DNA of 64,000 nucleotides from Gaetbulibacter_B jejuensis. Lineage in GTDB: Bacteria; Bacteroidota; Bacteroidia; Flavobacteriales; Flavobacteriaceae. Positions 34,338 to 43,248 of this stretch are shown piece by piece (positions within the stretch are counted from its first letter, which is position 1; each line of letters starts with the position of its first letter). The stretch covers positions 1 through 64,000 of the forward strand of contig NZ_BAAAGF010000006.1 in the NCBI RefSeq assembly GCF_039524015.1, written 5' to 3'. A model generated the notes under the pieces. The model was not told where the DNA came from, made no database searches, and worked only from the letters and a program-made list of their open reading frames with translations. The position numbers and the translations under genes were made by a program.

Positions 34338-34706
34338 TTAAAACAACTTTGGGATATAAATCACCAAAGCGCCTATAATAGCTGTAACCGATGCGATAAA
34401 AACTGCACCAGCAGCTATGTCTTTTATTCTGCCAATTGACTTGTGATGTTCAGGATGAATAAAATCTGCAATATATTCAACAGCAGTATTAACACCTTCA
34501 ATACTTATTACTAAACCAATAAACGCTATTTGAAATAACCATTCGGTAGTAGAAATATTAAAATAAAATCCAGCAGCAGTAACTAGAATAGCTACTACTA
34601 TCTGAATTTTTATACTTGCTTCGGTTTTGATTAAGTAAGCAGCACCTTTATAGGCAAAACCTACGCTTTTTAATCTGTTTTGTAAAAAAGACTCCTTTTT
34701 GGGCAT
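34338..34706 (-). CDS. Diacylglycerol/undecaprenol kinase family membrane protein
   Basis: 122 residues with three membrane helices and the DgkA-type motif ISIEGVNTAVEYIADF (about 66-81), where Glu and Asn contact Mg-ATP, followed by KDIAAGAVF. It phosphorylates diacylglycerol or undecaprenol in the inner membrane. Lies 7 bases downstream of tpx on the same strand. Confidence 0.9.
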   Translation of the reverse strand: MPKKESFLQNRLKSVGFAYKGAAYLIKTEASIKIQIVVAILVTAAGFYFNISTTEWLFQIAFIGLVISIEGVNTAVEYIADFIHPEHHKSIGRIKDIAAGAVFIASVTAIIGALVIYIPKLF

Positions 34707-34713
34707 TTGTAAA

Positions 34714-35214
34714 TTAAGATAAAGCGTCTAATGCAGCTTTGTAGTTAGGTTCGTCTACAATTTCAGCAACTTGCTCAGTATGTGTAACAACACCATCAGC
34801 ATTGATTACTACAATGCATCTAGAGTGTAAAGCTTCTAGTGGACCATCAGTAAAATCTAAACCATAAGCTTTTCCAAAACTACCATCTTTGTAATCAGAT
34901 AAACTAATCACATTATCTAGTCCTTCAGCACCACAAAAACGTGATTGTGCAAAAGGTAAATCTTTAGAGATGCACAATACTTTAGTGTTGTTTAAGCTAC
35001 TTGCTTCTTTGTTAAAAGTTCTTACAGATTGAGCACAAGTACCAGTATCAACACTTGGGAAGATGTTTAAAATTACATTGCTGCCTTTAAAATCATTTAA
35101 CGATTTACTGCCTAAATCGTTTGTGGTAAGGGTGAAATCTGGAGCTTTAGAACCAACAGATGGTAAAGTTCCTGAAGTATGTATTGTATTTCCTTTTAAA
35201 GTTACGATTGCCAT
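34714..35214 (-). CDS. tpx: Thiol peroxidase Tpx
   Basis: 166 residues, typical Tpx length. The peroxidatic Cys60 is in PSVDTGTCAQSVRTFN and the resolving Cys94 in SRFCGAEG; GSKAPDFTLT is the usual N-terminal strand. An atypical 2-Cys peroxiredoxin that reduces hydroperoxides with thioredoxin. The dgkA-type gene follows after 7 bases. Confidence 0.95.
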   Translation of the reverse strand: MAIVTLKGNTIHTSGTLPSVGSKAPDFTLTTNDLGSKSLNDFKGSNVILNIFPSVDTGTCAQSVRTFNKEASSLNNTKVLCISKDLPFAQSRFCGAEGLDNVISLSDYKDGSFGKAYGLDFTDGPLEALHSRCIVVINADGVVTHTEQVAEIVDEPNYKAALDALS

Positions 35215-35306
35215 AATATTGTGATTTTTTATTTATGCTAAAATTAATGATTATTTGAGGCTTAATCATTAAAAAAAGTATAATATTTTTAAAATAGAAG
35301 TTTAAA

Positions 35307-36167
35307 TTAAAACGTACCTACTAAACCTATTTGGTTGGAACTGAATTTAATATTCCAGCTGATTTGTTTTTCTCTTTTAGGAGTGTTGTAAGCATTTTCA
35401 TCGTTTAAAAACTTATCAATACTATCTACAACAACTATACTAACAATTGCACTAAAAGCAATGTCGGTAACCCAATGTGCATCATCAATAATTCTTGATA
35501 TTGGAGGAATTGCTCCAACGGTATAAATACCTGCTTTAACCCAAGGGTTTTTAAATTGTTTGGCTATAGAATGTGCCATAGTTACAGAAAGAATAGTATG
35601 TCCCGAAGGAAAGGATCTAAAAGCAGCTTCTCCAGAGAAAGGTTTAAAAGTGTAGTTGTCATAACCAGAACCAGGACGAGCTCTACCAATTGCAGCTTTA
35701 CTAACAGTTTGTATTAAACCTGTAGTTATAGATGATGAAATAATTAAAACACTAGTTTTACGGACTTTTTCATTTTTAGTAAATATCCCAAACGCATATA
35801 AACCTGCATTTGCCATAAAGTAGTTTTGTGGACTACCAAAATACCAACCAAAGTCTCTTAATGGTGTAGGGAAGTCGTCTTTATTGTTTAAAGCAAAGTC
35901 GCGAATAGGCTCATCCGCTAAACTAAGTGCTGCAGTACCTGCAACAAATAAACCAAGCTTTTCAAAATCTTTAGATTTCCAATGTAGCGGTCTAGTAAAA
36001 GAATGTCCTACACCTTTTAAAGTGTATTTAAAATCATGCTTAGCTAATTGCCATATTGAAGTAGAATCTTGCTCTTGTACATCAATAACAAGCTGTTGCG
36101 CTACAGAGTTGTTGTAGGTAAACAGCATTATAGCTAGAACTGTTATTACTTTAAATCTAAGAAGCAC
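35307..36167 (-). CDS. PAP2 family phosphatase
   Basis: 286 residues. A signal-peptide-like N-terminus and membrane segments surround the three PAP2 motifs: KAAIGRARP, SFPSGHT and SRIIDDAHWVTD. A membrane phosphatase acting on lipid phosphates such as undecaprenyl diphosphate or lipid A; the substrate is not fixed by sequence. The C-terminal 50 residues end in a beta-like stretch (WNIKFSSNQIGLVGTF). Confidence 0.9.
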   Translation of the reverse strand: MLLRFKVITVLAIMLFTYNNSVAQQLVIDVQEQDSTSIWQLAKHDFKYTLKGVGHSFTRPLHWKSKDFEKLGLFVAGTAALSLADEPIRDFALNNKDDFPTPLRDFGWYFGSPQNYFMANAGLYAFGIFTKNEKVRKTSVLIISSSITTGLIQTVSKAAIGRARPGSGYDNYTFKPFSGEAAFRSFPSGHTILSVTMAHSIAKQFKNPWVKAGIYTVGAIPPISRIIDDAHWVTDIAFSAIVSIVVVDSIDKFLNDENAYNTPKREKQISWNIKFSSNQIGLVGTF

Positions 36168-36201
36168 TCTCTTTATTACAATTAAGCGTGATGGTATTTT
36201 T

Positions 36202-38628
36202 TTATCTTAATTCAGCTCCAAGTTGCTTTTCAAAATTAGATTGCAACTTGTTCATGATTTTGTCTATTTGCTTATCTGTAAGTGTTTTGTGCTCGTCTTG
36301 TAATGTAAAACTCACAGCATAACTCTTTTTACCTTTTGGAAGGTTTTTACCTTGATATACATCAAACAAATCAACATCTTTAAGAAGCTGTTTTTCAGTT
36401 TGCATAGCAATGGTATCTATTTGCTCAAAAGTAACATTGTCATCAAGTAAGAGCGCAAAATCACGTCTTACTTCAGGGTATTTAGGAATGTCTTTAAAAG
36501 TAATGTTATTCTGTTTAACAGTTTCTATAATGTTATCCCAATTAAAATCAGCAAAAAGTACGCTTTGGGCTATTCCAAAATGTTTCAATACTTTTTTACC
36601 GATTAATCCAAATTCTACTAATTTGACTTTTCCTTTAGATAAAGAAATACCTTCACTAAAAACATCATTTTTAATAGGAGAAACTTTTAACGAAGTTATA
36701 CCAAGACGTTCTAAAACAGCAGTAATAGTTCCTTTAAGGTAAAAGAAATCACTTTGTTGTGTTGGAGCGTTCCAACGTTCAGTATTTCTGTTTCCGCTAA
36801 CAAAAAGAGATAAGTGTTTGTGCTCTTCACGATTACCATTGTAGTTGTGATAAGTTTTACCAAACTCATATAATTTAAGGTTGTCTCTTTTTCTGTTGAT
36901 GTTATGACTTACAGCTTCTAAACCAGAAAATAGTAAGCTTTGACGCATAACGCTTAAATCGTTACTCAACGGATTAAGCATTTCTACATTATGCTCGTCG
37001 TTTAAGTTTTGCGTTAAAGCAATGTATTTTGGATTTGTAAGTGAATTTGCCATAATCTCATAAAATCCTTGAGCAGACAATTGATTACCTACAATATTTT
37101 GCAATTTATAATCTTCAAAACGCGATGAGTTCGAAATCGAAGCATTTAATTTTTCGGTAGTTTTAATGTTGTTGTAACCATAAACTCTCAAGATTTCTTC
37201 AATAACGTCGGCTTCACGTTGTACGTCATTTCTATAGGCAGGAACTGTTAGTCCTAAACCAGCTTCAGTAACGTTATTTACTTTAATGTCTAAGGACGTA
37301 AGTATTCTTTTGATAACTTCTTTAGGGATTTCCTCTCCAATAAGTTTTTTGGCGTTTTCAAAACTTAAACGTACCTGAAAATCTTCAATTTTATTTGGAT
37401 ACATGTCAATAACGTCACTCGTTATTTCACCACCAGCAATATCCTGAATTAATAATGCAGCACGTTTTAGTGCATATTCAGTAATATTAGGGTCAATACC
37501 ACGTTCAAACCTAAAAGAAGCATCAGTATTTAAACCGTGTCTTTTAGCTGTTTTTCGCACACTTACAGGATTGAAATAAGCACTTTCTAAAAAGATACTA
37601 GTTGTACTTTCGGTTACTCCAGATTCAATACCACCAAAAACACCAGCAATACACATAGGTTTTTCGGCATCACAAATCATTAAATCTTCTTCATGTAACT
37701 CGCGTTCTACTTCATCTAAAGTTGTAAACTTTGTGCCTTTAGGTAGTGTTTTTACAATAACTTTATTTCCTGTAATCTTATTAGCATCAAAAGCATGTAA
37801 GGGTTGACCAAGTTCATGAAGTACATAGTTGGTGATATCTACAACATTGTTTTTTGGCGCTAAACCAATGGCTTTTAATCGGTTTTGTAACCAAGCTGGA
37901 GATGCTTCAACTTTTATTCCAGAAATTGTAACTCCGCAATAACGAGGAGCTAGTTCTTTATCATTAACTTCTACATCAACTTTTAAAGTTCTGCTATCTA
38001 CATGAAATGCACTTACTGAAGGTGTTATCAACTCAAGGTTAATGTCCTTTTGAAGTAAGCCTGCTTTAAGGTCTCTTGCTGTACCAAAATGACTCATTGC
38101 ATCAGCTCTGTTGGGAGTTAACCCAATTTCAAAAACATGGTCGTTTTCTACTTTGAAAATTTCAGAAGCTAATGCGCCTACCTTTATTTTCTCATCTAGA
38201 ACTAAAATACCTTCATGAGACGATCCTAGACCAAGTTCATCCTCAGCGCAAATCATTCCGTGGCTTTCTTCACCTCTAATTTTTCCTTTTTTGATTTTCC
38301 AAGCTTCACCTTCGCTTGTGTAAAGTGTAGTTCCTATAGTAGCGACAGGTACTTTTTGACCAGCAGCAACATTAGGTGCTCCACAAACAATTTGTAAAGG
38401 CGTTTCTTCACCAATATTTACAGTAGTAACTTTTAGTCTGTCAGCATTTGGGTGTTGTACACAGGTAAGAACCTCTCCAACAACTATACCTTCAAGTCCG
38501 CCTTTAATAGATTGAAACGACTCAATACCTTCAACTTCCAAGCCTAAATCAGTTAGGAGTTCTCCAGTTTTTTCAGGACTCCAATCTGTTTTTATAAATT
38601 GCTTTAACCAATTATATGAAATCTTCAT
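36202..38628 (-). CDS. pheT: Phenylalanine-tRNA ligase beta subunit
   Basis: 808 residues from ATG 38628, where the standard N-terminus MKISYNWLKQFI begins; the longer frame to 38673 adds a non-homologous stretch. Domain order: N-terminal B1, OB-type tRNA-binding insert (about 40-150, VGEVLTCVQHPNADRLKVT), B3/B4 editing domain (RYCGVTISG, GGIESGVTEST), B5, B6/B7 catalytic-like core and the C-terminal anticodon-binding FDX-ACB domain (FKDIPKYPEVRRDFALLLD). Works as an alpha2-beta2 enzyme; pheS is not in this window. Confidence 0.97.
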   Translation of the reverse strand: MKISYNWLKQFIKTDWSPEKTGELLTDLGLEVEGIESFQSIKGGLEGIVVGEVLTCVQHPNADRLKVTTVNIGEETPLQIVCGAPNVAAGQKVPVATIGTTLYTSEGEAWKIKKGKIRGEESHGMICAEDELGLGSSHEGILVLDEKIKVGALASEIFKVENDHVFEIGLTPNRADAMSHFGTARDLKAGLLQKDINLELITPSVSAFHVDSRTLKVDVEVNDKELAPRYCGVTISGIKVEASPAWLQNRLKAIGLAPKNNVVDITNYVLHELGQPLHAFDANKITGNKVIVKTLPKGTKFTTLDEVERELHEEDLMICDAEKPMCIAGVFGGIESGVTESTTSIFLESAYFNPVSVRKTAKRHGLNTDASFRFERGIDPNITEYALKRAALLIQDIAGGEITSDVIDMYPNKIEDFQVRLSFENAKKLIGEEIPKEVIKRILTSLDIKVNNVTEAGLGLTVPAYRNDVQREADVIEEILRVYGYNNIKTTEKLNASISNSSRFEDYKLQNIVGNQLSAQGFYEIMANSLTNPKYIALTQNLNDEHNVEMLNPLSNDLSVMRQSLLFSGLEAVSHNINRKRDNLKLYEFGKTYHNYNGNREEHKHLSLFVSGNRNTERWNAPTQQSDFFYLKGTITAVLERLGITSLKVSPIKNDVFSEGISLSKGKVKLVEFGLIGKKVLKHFGIAQSVLFADFNWDNIIETVKQNNITFKDIPKYPEVRRDFALLLDDNVTFEQIDTIAMQTEKQLLKDVDLFDVYQGKNLPKGKKSYAVSFTLQDEHKTLTDKQIDKIMNKLQSNFEKQLGAELR

Positions 38629-38871
38629 GTGATGTTTTAAAATAGAATCGACAAAGATAAAACATTGCAGCAATGATTCAAATATTGCTAACTAATTTCT
38701 GTTTTTATTATTTAGAGCAAGAAATTTGTAGTTAGTCACTTACTTTTTGGGTAATAATTGCTCCCATATAAAAGATTTTAGTCTACCATTGAATTTTTTA
38801 ATGCTCGATGTTTGTTTTTGTGTTGCACCTTGTTTTTCTTTGGAGAGTATATAATTAATCCATTTTTATTT

Positions 38872-40086
38872 ATGCAAAAATACCTCACTTTGCTACTCAT
38901 TTTACTTATAGTGTCGTGTAAAGAAAATCCTGAAAAGTTAAAAACAGGAAACTATAGAGCAACGCTTAAAGTTAATGACACATTAAACCTACCGTTTAAC
39001 TTTGAAGTAACAGCACCTAAGTCCATTAAAATATTTAATGCTGAAGAAGTTATTTTGGTAAATGAGATTACTTATGCTAACGACTCGGTAATTATTCAAA
39101 TGCCAGTTTTTGACGCTTTTTTAAAAGTAAAGATAGAAGGCGATATGCTTAAAGGATTTTATGTAAAAGAGGACTTGGATCGAGTTGTTGATTTTGAAGC
39201 GGAGTTTGGCAACTCTGAGCGATTTGCTACAAGCGAAAGAGTCTCTAAATATACAGTTGAAGGGAATTGGGAAACGCTTTTTAGCCCAAATTCTGTAGAA
39301 GATAAATACATAGCTAAAGGTATTTTTAAGCAAGATGGAAATAAGGTAACAGGAACTTTTAGAACCACAACTGGCGATTACAGATATCTTGAAGGTGTTA
39401 TCAATGCTGATAAATTAAGCTTGTCTACCTTTGATGGAGCACACGCGTTTTTATTTACTGCTACAGTTGCTGATAGTATTATGGAAGGTATGTTTTACTC
39501 TGGAGCACATTGGAAAGAGCCTTTTATAGCAAAACGAAATGACACTTTTGAATTACCTGACGCTAACGATTTAACCTATTTAAAAGAAGGTTATGATGCG
39601 TTGGAGTTTTCTTTTCCTGATGCATCTGGTGCAATGGTGTCTTTAGCTGACGAGCAGTTTAAAGATAAAGTGGTTGTGGTGCAAATTATGGGTAGCTGGT
39701 GTCCAAACTGTTTGGATGAAAGTAAATTTTATTCTGAATATTATAAGAACAATCAAGATAAAGATATTGCTTTTGTTGCACTTGCTTTTGAGTATGCTAA
39801 AACCGAAGAAAAAGCCTTTAATAGTATAAAACGATTACAAAACGATGTTGGGATTGAATATCCTGTACTATTAGCACAATACGGAACCTCTAATAAAACC
39901 AAGGCACAACAGAAACTACCAATGTTAAACCATGTATTGTCTTATCCAACATCCATTTTTATAGATAAAAAAGGAGCAGTAAGAAAAATTCATACAGGGT
40001 TTAATGGTCCTGCTACAGGTGAAAAATATATTGAGTTTAAAACCGAGTTTGAAAGTTTTGTAAATGAGTTGTTAGCGGAAGACTAA
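38872..40086 (+). CDS. TlpA-like thioredoxin-domain lipoprotein
   Basis: 404 residues from ATG 38872; the 20 residues upstream in frame are not signal-like. Lipobox IVSC (Cys16). An N-terminal beta-rich domain (about 20-250) precedes a redoxin/thioredoxin domain (about 265-400) with the redox motif MGSWCPNCLDES. Probably a membrane-anchored thiol-disulfide oxidoreductase facing the periplasm. It converges on the 40096 lipoprotein gene with no clear terminator between (9 bases). Confidence 0.87.
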   Translation: MQKYLTLLLILLIVSCKENPEKLKTGNYRATLKVNDTLNLPFNFEVTAPKSIKIFNAEEVILVNEITYANDSVIIQMPVFDAFLKVKIEGDMLKGFYVKEDLDRVVDFEAEFGNSERFATSERVSKYTVEGNWETLFSPNSVEDKYIAKGIFKQDGNKVTGTFRTTTGDYRYLEGVINADKLSLSTFDGAHAFLFTATVADSIMEGMFYSGAHWKEPFIAKRNDTFELPDANDLTYLKEGYDALEFSFPDASGAMVSLADEQFKDKVVVVQIMGSWCPNCLDESKFYSEYYKNNQDKDIAFVALAFEYAKTEEKAFNSIKRLQNDVGIEYPVLLAQYGTSNKTKAQQKLPMLNHVLSYPTSIFIDKKGAVRKIHTGFNGPATGEKYIEFKTEFESFVNELLAED

Positions 40087-40095
40087 CAGCAAAAA

Positions 40096-40542
40096 CTATT
40101 TTCTTAATCCAAACCCTTTAGGCGCTTTTAGCTTTGAGGAATCATACATGTTTATATATATTGAAACAGTATCCTTTGAACCTTCCCAAGTCACTCTATA
40201 ATTGTCTAACATAGCATGACCCATTATTCCGTTTTCACTTTTTACAGGACAGCAGCTTCCTGCCCTGTAATAAGAAACGGTTTCGCCATTTGGTCCTGTT
40301 AAGGCATTAAGGTATCTGCGTTCGTTCATTGGACCTTCATTTTCACTCACTCCTCCAACTTCAACAGCATTTTTAGGAGAATATCCATAACTGTCATCGG
40401 TTGAAATTTCAGTCACCAAAAACATATATTCGTTAACTAAAATTTGAGCTTGATTTTTAGAAGTTTTCTTTATTGCACTTTTGGACGAAGAGCAAGCAAT
40501 TGTAGCAATGCAAACTAAAATGAGTAAAACAATTTTTTTCAT
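40096..40542 (-). CDS. Small lipoprotein of unknown function
   Basis: 148 residues; lipobox IATIAC (Cys17). The mature part has the pattern YGYSPKNAVEVGG, YLNALTGPNGE and SCCPVKSENG, typical of a conserved family in Flavobacteriia. From memory, some database entries carry a misleading KDO-8-phosphate aldolase name for it; nothing here resembles that enzyme. The Cys pair in GSCCPV is notable. Located 12 bases after the M1 peptidase gene, likely one transcript. Confidence 0.75.
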   Translation of the reverse strand: MKKIVLLILVCIATIACSSSKSAIKKTSKNQAQILVNEYMFLVTEISTDDSYGYSPKNAVEVGGVSENEGPMNERRYLNALTGPNGETVSYYRAGSCCPVKSENGIMGHAMLDNYRVTWEGSKDTVSIYINMYDSSKLKAPKGFGLRK

Positions 40543-40554
40543 TCTATACTTTTT

Positions 40555-42423
40555 TTATTCAGGACTATAACCTAGTAGCTTATCAATTGTACCAGCAGTA
40601 ACCGAGTGGTAATTAGGTCTTGCTTTTTTGTAAATAACAAGAGCTTCATCAACTCTGTTGGCATTCTTAAACGCTCTAAATAGTGTTTCAACATACCAAC
40701 GTCTTCCTACACGAGTTAAAAAGCTGTCAATGTTTTTGTCTACATTATTGTTGTGGTAATTGTGTTTTATGGCTTGCTCAAACCATACCATAGCTATGTG
40801 CGAATTGCTTGCGTTTGAAAAATCAAAAGCATTATCAAGCATTGCTAATTGGTCTGTGGTGATGTCTTCAGGTAAATTTCTCACAAAGTGAACCCATTCT
40901 TGTGTAGTCCATTCCTTTGTAACTGAATCTTCAACTGAATTTTGATCTAAATATTTTTGAAGTGTTGCTTCAACGTTATTAAATTTATCTGATACAATTT
41001 TAGATTGATTGTCAGGAACACCTGGTTGATAAATCCATTCTTCAACATTAAAAGTGATATTGTTTTTTTGTAACAAGTTAGTATTAAGATACTCTACAAA
41101 ATCTTCGGTTGTAAGTGTAGAAAAAGCATGTGTATTAAAATAGTCTTTAATGAACGCATCAAATTTTTCTCTTCCTACAGTTTCTTCTAGTGTTCTTAAA
41201 AACAAATAACCTTTATCGTAAGCGATACTGTTCATGCCATCATCAGGATTTTGTCCTTTTAAATCGAGTTTTAGTTTTGTGGCTTCAGGAGTATCTTTTA
41301 AAGCTTCAATTTCTTCGGTAAGATCTTGTCTTCCTATAAGTGCAATCATATTTGCTCTGTCATTACCATAAAGAGCTTCCATGATTCTTATTTCAAAATA
41401 AACCGTAAAACCTTCGTTTAGCCAAAAGTCGTTCCATGTAGCATTGGTTACTAAATTACCAGACCAAGAGTGAGCTAATTCATGAGCGATTAAAGAGGTT
41501 AAACTTTTATCTCCTGCAATTACTGTAGGTGTAGCAAAAGTAAGTCTTGGGTTTTCCATACCACCAAAAGGAAAACTAGGAGGTAGGACAATAACATCAA
41601 ACTGATCCCAATCATATGTTCCATATAAATTTTCAGCAGCTGCAACCATGTTTTCCATATCAGAAAACTCATAGTGAGCAGCTTCAATCATAGATTTTTC
41701 TGCATAAACTCCTGTTCTGTCGCTAACAGGTTTGTATTCAATATCACCCACAGCTAAAGCAATAAGGTAAGGTGATATGGCTTGTTTCATTTTAAAATGA
41801 TAAACGCCATCTTTGGTCTTTTCTTTTGGGTTTTCGGCACTCATTACTGCCATTAACTCAACAGGCACTTTTACTGTAGCATCATAAGTAATTCTAACTT
41901 GAGGACTGTCTTGAATTGGTATCCAAGTACGTGTTAATATGGCTTGACCTTGAGTGAATAAAAACGGATGATTTTTGTCAGCTGTTTGTTGAGGACTAAG
42001 CCATTGTAACGCTTCTGTTTTGTTGGTAGTATTGTAATTAACACTAATGGTTTTAGTGTCTTCTTTGATTGTGATAGTAAGAGGTTTACCAAGTTGCTCA
42101 TTAAATTCACCTAATGAAAACTCGGTTGGTTGTCCATTTGCTAAAACCGATTGTACTTCAAGGTATTTAGTGTCTAATACAATGGTGTTAGAGTTATTGT
42201 TTTTTATATCATAAGTAGCGGTTCCTGAAACTTTTTCAGTATTAAAGTCTACTTCAATGTCTAAATTTAAATGTGTTATAACAGCTTTGTTTGGTTGAGC
42301 AAAAGAGTGTGATTCTTCAACATAAGTCTTAGTAGGTTCTTGCGCTTGTTCTGGCGCTTTTTCATTTTTGCAATTTGTAAATAAAGCAAATGCTGTAGAT
42401 AATAGTAAAAAGGTTTTTTTCAT
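40555..42423 (-). CDS. M1 family metallopeptidase, lipoprotein
   Basis: 622 residues with a lipobox LFTNC (Cys19). The beta-saddle N-terminal domain is followed by the catalytic domain with GGMENPR (substrate N-terminus recognition) and the Zn motif HELAH, 18 residues, Glu (in LNEGF). A helical C-terminal domain (about 480-622) is of the leukotriene-A4-hydrolase/aminopeptidase B type. Acts as an envelope aminopeptidase. Confidence 0.94.
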   Translation of the reverse strand: MKKTFLLLSTAFALFTNCKNEKAPEQAQEPTKTYVEESHSFAQPNKAVITHLNLDIEVDFNTEKVSGTATYDIKNNNSNTIVLDTKYLEVQSVLANGQPTEFSLGEFNEQLGKPLTITIKEDTKTISVNYNTTNKTEALQWLSPQQTADKNHPFLFTQGQAILTRTWIPIQDSPQVRITYDATVKVPVELMAVMSAENPKEKTKDGVYHFKMKQAISPYLIALAVGDIEYKPVSDRTGVYAEKSMIEAAHYEFSDMENMVAAAENLYGTYDWDQFDVIVLPPSFPFGGMENPRLTFATPTVIAGDKSLTSLIAHELAHSWSGNLVTNATWNDFWLNEGFTVYFEIRIMEALYGNDRANMIALIGRQDLTEEIEALKDTPEATKLKLDLKGQNPDDGMNSIAYDKGYLFLRTLEETVGREKFDAFIKDYFNTHAFSTLTTEDFVEYLNTNLLQKNNITFNVEEWIYQPGVPDNQSKIVSDKFNNVEATLQKYLDQNSVEDSVTKEWTTQEWVHFVRNLPEDITTDQLAMLDNAFDFSNASNSHIAMVWFEQAIKHNYHNNNVDKNIDSFLTRVGRRWYVETLFRAFKNANRVDEALVIYKKARPNYHSVTAGTIDKLLGYSPE

Positions 42424-42432
42424 GGGTAAATA

Positions 42433-42669
42433 TTAATTATTGTACACTTGACCTCTGTGAGGTTTTAGTGCATCTCTTACAGGTTTCATGTTGTTTTCGT
42501 CTATAACTAAAAATGCAATTGCATGCATATCGTTAATGGCTTCAAAACCTGTTATTGTAACGTTAAGTTTTTGAATGTTAATATATTCTTTTAAGTGAAT
42601 TTCATGGTGTTTAGCGGTTTGCAGTGCAGCTGGACCTCTAAAATCCCAAATGAGTTTTAGTTTACGCAT
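42433..42669 (-). CDS. Conserved small protein of unknown function
   Basis: 78 residues from ATG 42669, overlapping the end of the SRPBCC gene by 8 bases (translational coupling); a start at 42696 would lengthen the overlap. Compact alpha/beta sequence beginning MRKLKLIWDFRGP with a central TITGFEAIND and a basic C-terminus. No family name is known to me. Confidence 0.72.
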   Translation of the reverse strand: MRKLKLIWDFRGPAALQTAKHHEIHLKEYINIQKLNVTITGFEAINDMHAIAFLVIDENNMKPVRDALKPHRGQVYNN

Positions 42670-43117
42670 TGGCAACAGATGTTCCGTTTTCAACAAAATT
42701 TTTAAAATCTTGCATGTAAAGTAACGATTGTTTTTTAAACGCTTTAGGCATAAGCTTAGTCATAATTTTCATAAAGAAGTTTAATGGGATAAACTCACTT
42801 TTAGATGTCCAAATAGTATGGCCTTCGCTATTTTCTTTAAAGTAATTTTCCTGTATGTTATTCATGCTATTGGTAGCATAAGTTGCATGAAATTCATGAG
42901 GTAGGTTTCTATAAGTAATGGTTTCAATAAGCTCCATATCTCGTTTACCCATTTTGTATTTCAGCTTCATTTTTGCACCAAATTCTCCAGGAGTACCCGA
43001 AATATGTTCGGCAGATACCAAACCACGTTGCCAATGTTTAAGGTTTTCAGGATTGTCTAGTTTTCTGATAACCGTATCAATAGGACTTTCAATAATGATT
43101 TCGGTAGTATACTTCAT
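42662..43117 (-). CDS. SRPBCC (START-like) family protein
   Basis: 151 residues. Typical ligand-cavity fold: TEIIIESPIDTVIRKLDNP, a long central sheet with TWTSKSEF, and a C-terminal helix with SLLYMQDFKNFVENG. Soluble. Ligand unknown. Overlaps the downstream 78-residue gene by 8 bases. Confidence 0.82.
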   Translation of the reverse strand: MKYTTEIIIESPIDTVIRKLDNPENLKHWQRGLVSAEHISGTPGEFGAKMKLKYKMGKRDMELIETITYRNLPHEFHATYATNSMNNIQENYFKENSEGHTIWTSKSEFIPLNFFMKIMTKLMPKAFKKQSLLYMQDFKNFVENGTSVANA

Positions 43118-43188
43118 GGTAGTATAATTTATACGGACTAAATATAGTTAGTTTTTTTAAGTAAAATGTAAAAGTGATGTAAAAGCAT

Positions 43189-43219
43189 GTTGTTTAATAT
43201 TCTAATTGTTTTATTTTTG
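43189..43219 (+). promoter_or_regulatory. Promoter of the PPIase operon
   Basis: GTTG (43189-43192, one base off TTTG), a 19-base spacer and TATTTTTG (43212-43219, matching TAnnTTTG), 29 bases before the start codon at 43249. Confidence 0.5.
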
Positions 43220-43248
43220 CTCAAATCACATAATAGACTACTAAATTT

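Noticed and set aside
40096..40542. KDO-8-phosphate aldolase identity
   Set aside because: The product is a 148-residue lipoprotein with none of that enzyme's motifs; any such database name would be an error.
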